The notes under the pieces: generated by a model | What the model saw: only the letters and a program-made list of their open reading frames with translations | Database searches by the model: none | What the model was told of the DNA's origin: nothing | From: Oligoflexia bacterium | GTDB taxonomy: Bacteria > Bdellovibrionota > UBA1018 | Assembly (NCBI GenBank): GCA_903858195.1 | Contig: CAIOHW010000193.1 | Location: 1 to 14,945 of the forward strand | Length of the DNA stretch: 14,945 nt | Direction of reading: 5' to 3' | Program-made: the position numbers and the translations under genes | Shown: positions 14,579-14,945 of the stretch, piece by piece | Position numbering within the stretch: the stretch's first letter is position 1 | Layout: each line of letters begins with the position of its first letter

Positions 14579-14945
14579 ATGGCAAACTCAGCGGCACACT
14601 CAGGCGAACACCACTACCTCAACCACGGCAAGGGCATCTGGTCCTGGATGACCACCCTCGACCACAAGCGCATCGGGGTGATGTACCTCTACTCCGTGCT
14701 CTCGTTCTTTTTGCTCGGCGGTCTCTTCGCTCTGGCGATCCGTGCCGAGCTCATGAATCCGGGCCAGCAGCTGATGGATCCGACCACCTATAACCGGTTC
14801 TTCACCTACCATGGCGCGATCATGGTCTTCATGGTGATCATCCCGGCGATTCCGGCGGCACTCGGAAACTTCGTGCTCCCGATGATGCTGGGCGCAAAGG
14901 ATGTGGCCTTTCCGAGGCTGAACCTCATGTCCTACTACATCTACA
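14579..14945 (+). CDS. coxA: Cytochrome c oxidase subunit I, N-terminal part, 3' truncated by window edge
   Basis: 122 complete codons are visible and the frame stays open at the edge. The N-terminus is His-rich (SAAHSGEHHYLNH), followed by TTLDHKRIGVMYLY at 25-38, the usual start of the first membrane helix of heme-copper oxidase subunit I. TYHGAIMVFMVIIPAIP holds the low-spin heme His ligand, and LGNFVLPMMLGAKD and FPRLNLMSYY follow as in the family. The start is supported by GAGGAGAGG at 14561-14569 and a 24-base gap after coxB. The catalytic CuB/heme a3 part and proton channels lie outside the window. Confidence 0.95.
   Translation, partial: MANSAAHSGEHHYLNHGKGIWSWMTTLDHKRIGVMYLYSVLSFFLLGGLFALAIRAELMNPGQQLMDPTTYNRFFTYHGAIMVFMVIIPAIPAALGNFVLPMMLGAKDVAFPRLNLMSYYIY

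Overview
This is a compact, GC-rich stretch of bacterial chromosome with almost no non-coding DNA. Predicted lipoproteins, a Tat substrate and several c-type cytochromes that must sit outside the inner membrane point to a diderm (Gram-negative-type) aerobic bacterium. Alternative complex III (ACIII) next to a caa3-type oxidase, plus the style of the proteins, would fit a Bdellovibrionota/Oligoflexia-, Myxococcota- or similar-type genome. That taxonomic guess is an inference and is weak. No mobile elements, CRISPR arrays, tRNA or rRNA genes were seen.

Region 1 (1-2361, + strand): the last codons of a gene that looks like gpsA, then a riboflavin cluster. It holds ribE (riboflavin synthase), ribBA (bifunctional DHBP synthase / GTP cyclohydrolase II) and ribH (lumazine synthase), joined by overlapping reading frames. 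ribD is not in the window.

Region 2 (2358-3860): a minus-strand gene for a SAM-dependent methyltransferase with an apparent lipoprotein signal peptide, convergent with ribH. It is divergent from tatA (Sec-independent translocase subunit), and the two start codons overlap. tatA is followed by a hypoxanthine phosphoribosyltransferase gene and a stem-loop.

Region 3 (4017-10241, + strand): an ACIII operon, actA (pentaheme cytochrome c), actB (molybdopterin-oxidoreductase-like plus four Fe-S cluster sites, extended Tat signal), actD, actE (monoheme lipoprotein) and actF (NrfD-like membrane subunit). The second NrfD-like subunit, actC, normally between actB and actD, is absent: only 14 bases separate those two genes here. 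This is the most notable point in the window.

Region 4 (10245-14945): a minus-strand heme O synthase gene (ctaB/cyoE), convergent with actF. Divergent from it is a + strand cox operon: a TIGR01777-type epimerase fused to a C-terminal SRPBCC domain, a SCO1/SenC copper chaperone, coxB with a fused cytochrome c domain, and the start of coxA, cut by the window edge.

Together regions 3 and 4 encode a quinol-to-oxygen chain. Quinol is oxidised by ACIII, electrons pass through the Act Fe-S clusters and hemes to the cytochrome c domain and CuA of CoxB, and then to CoxA. ctaB and sco supply heme and copper maturation, and tatA may help export the Tat-dependent ActB.
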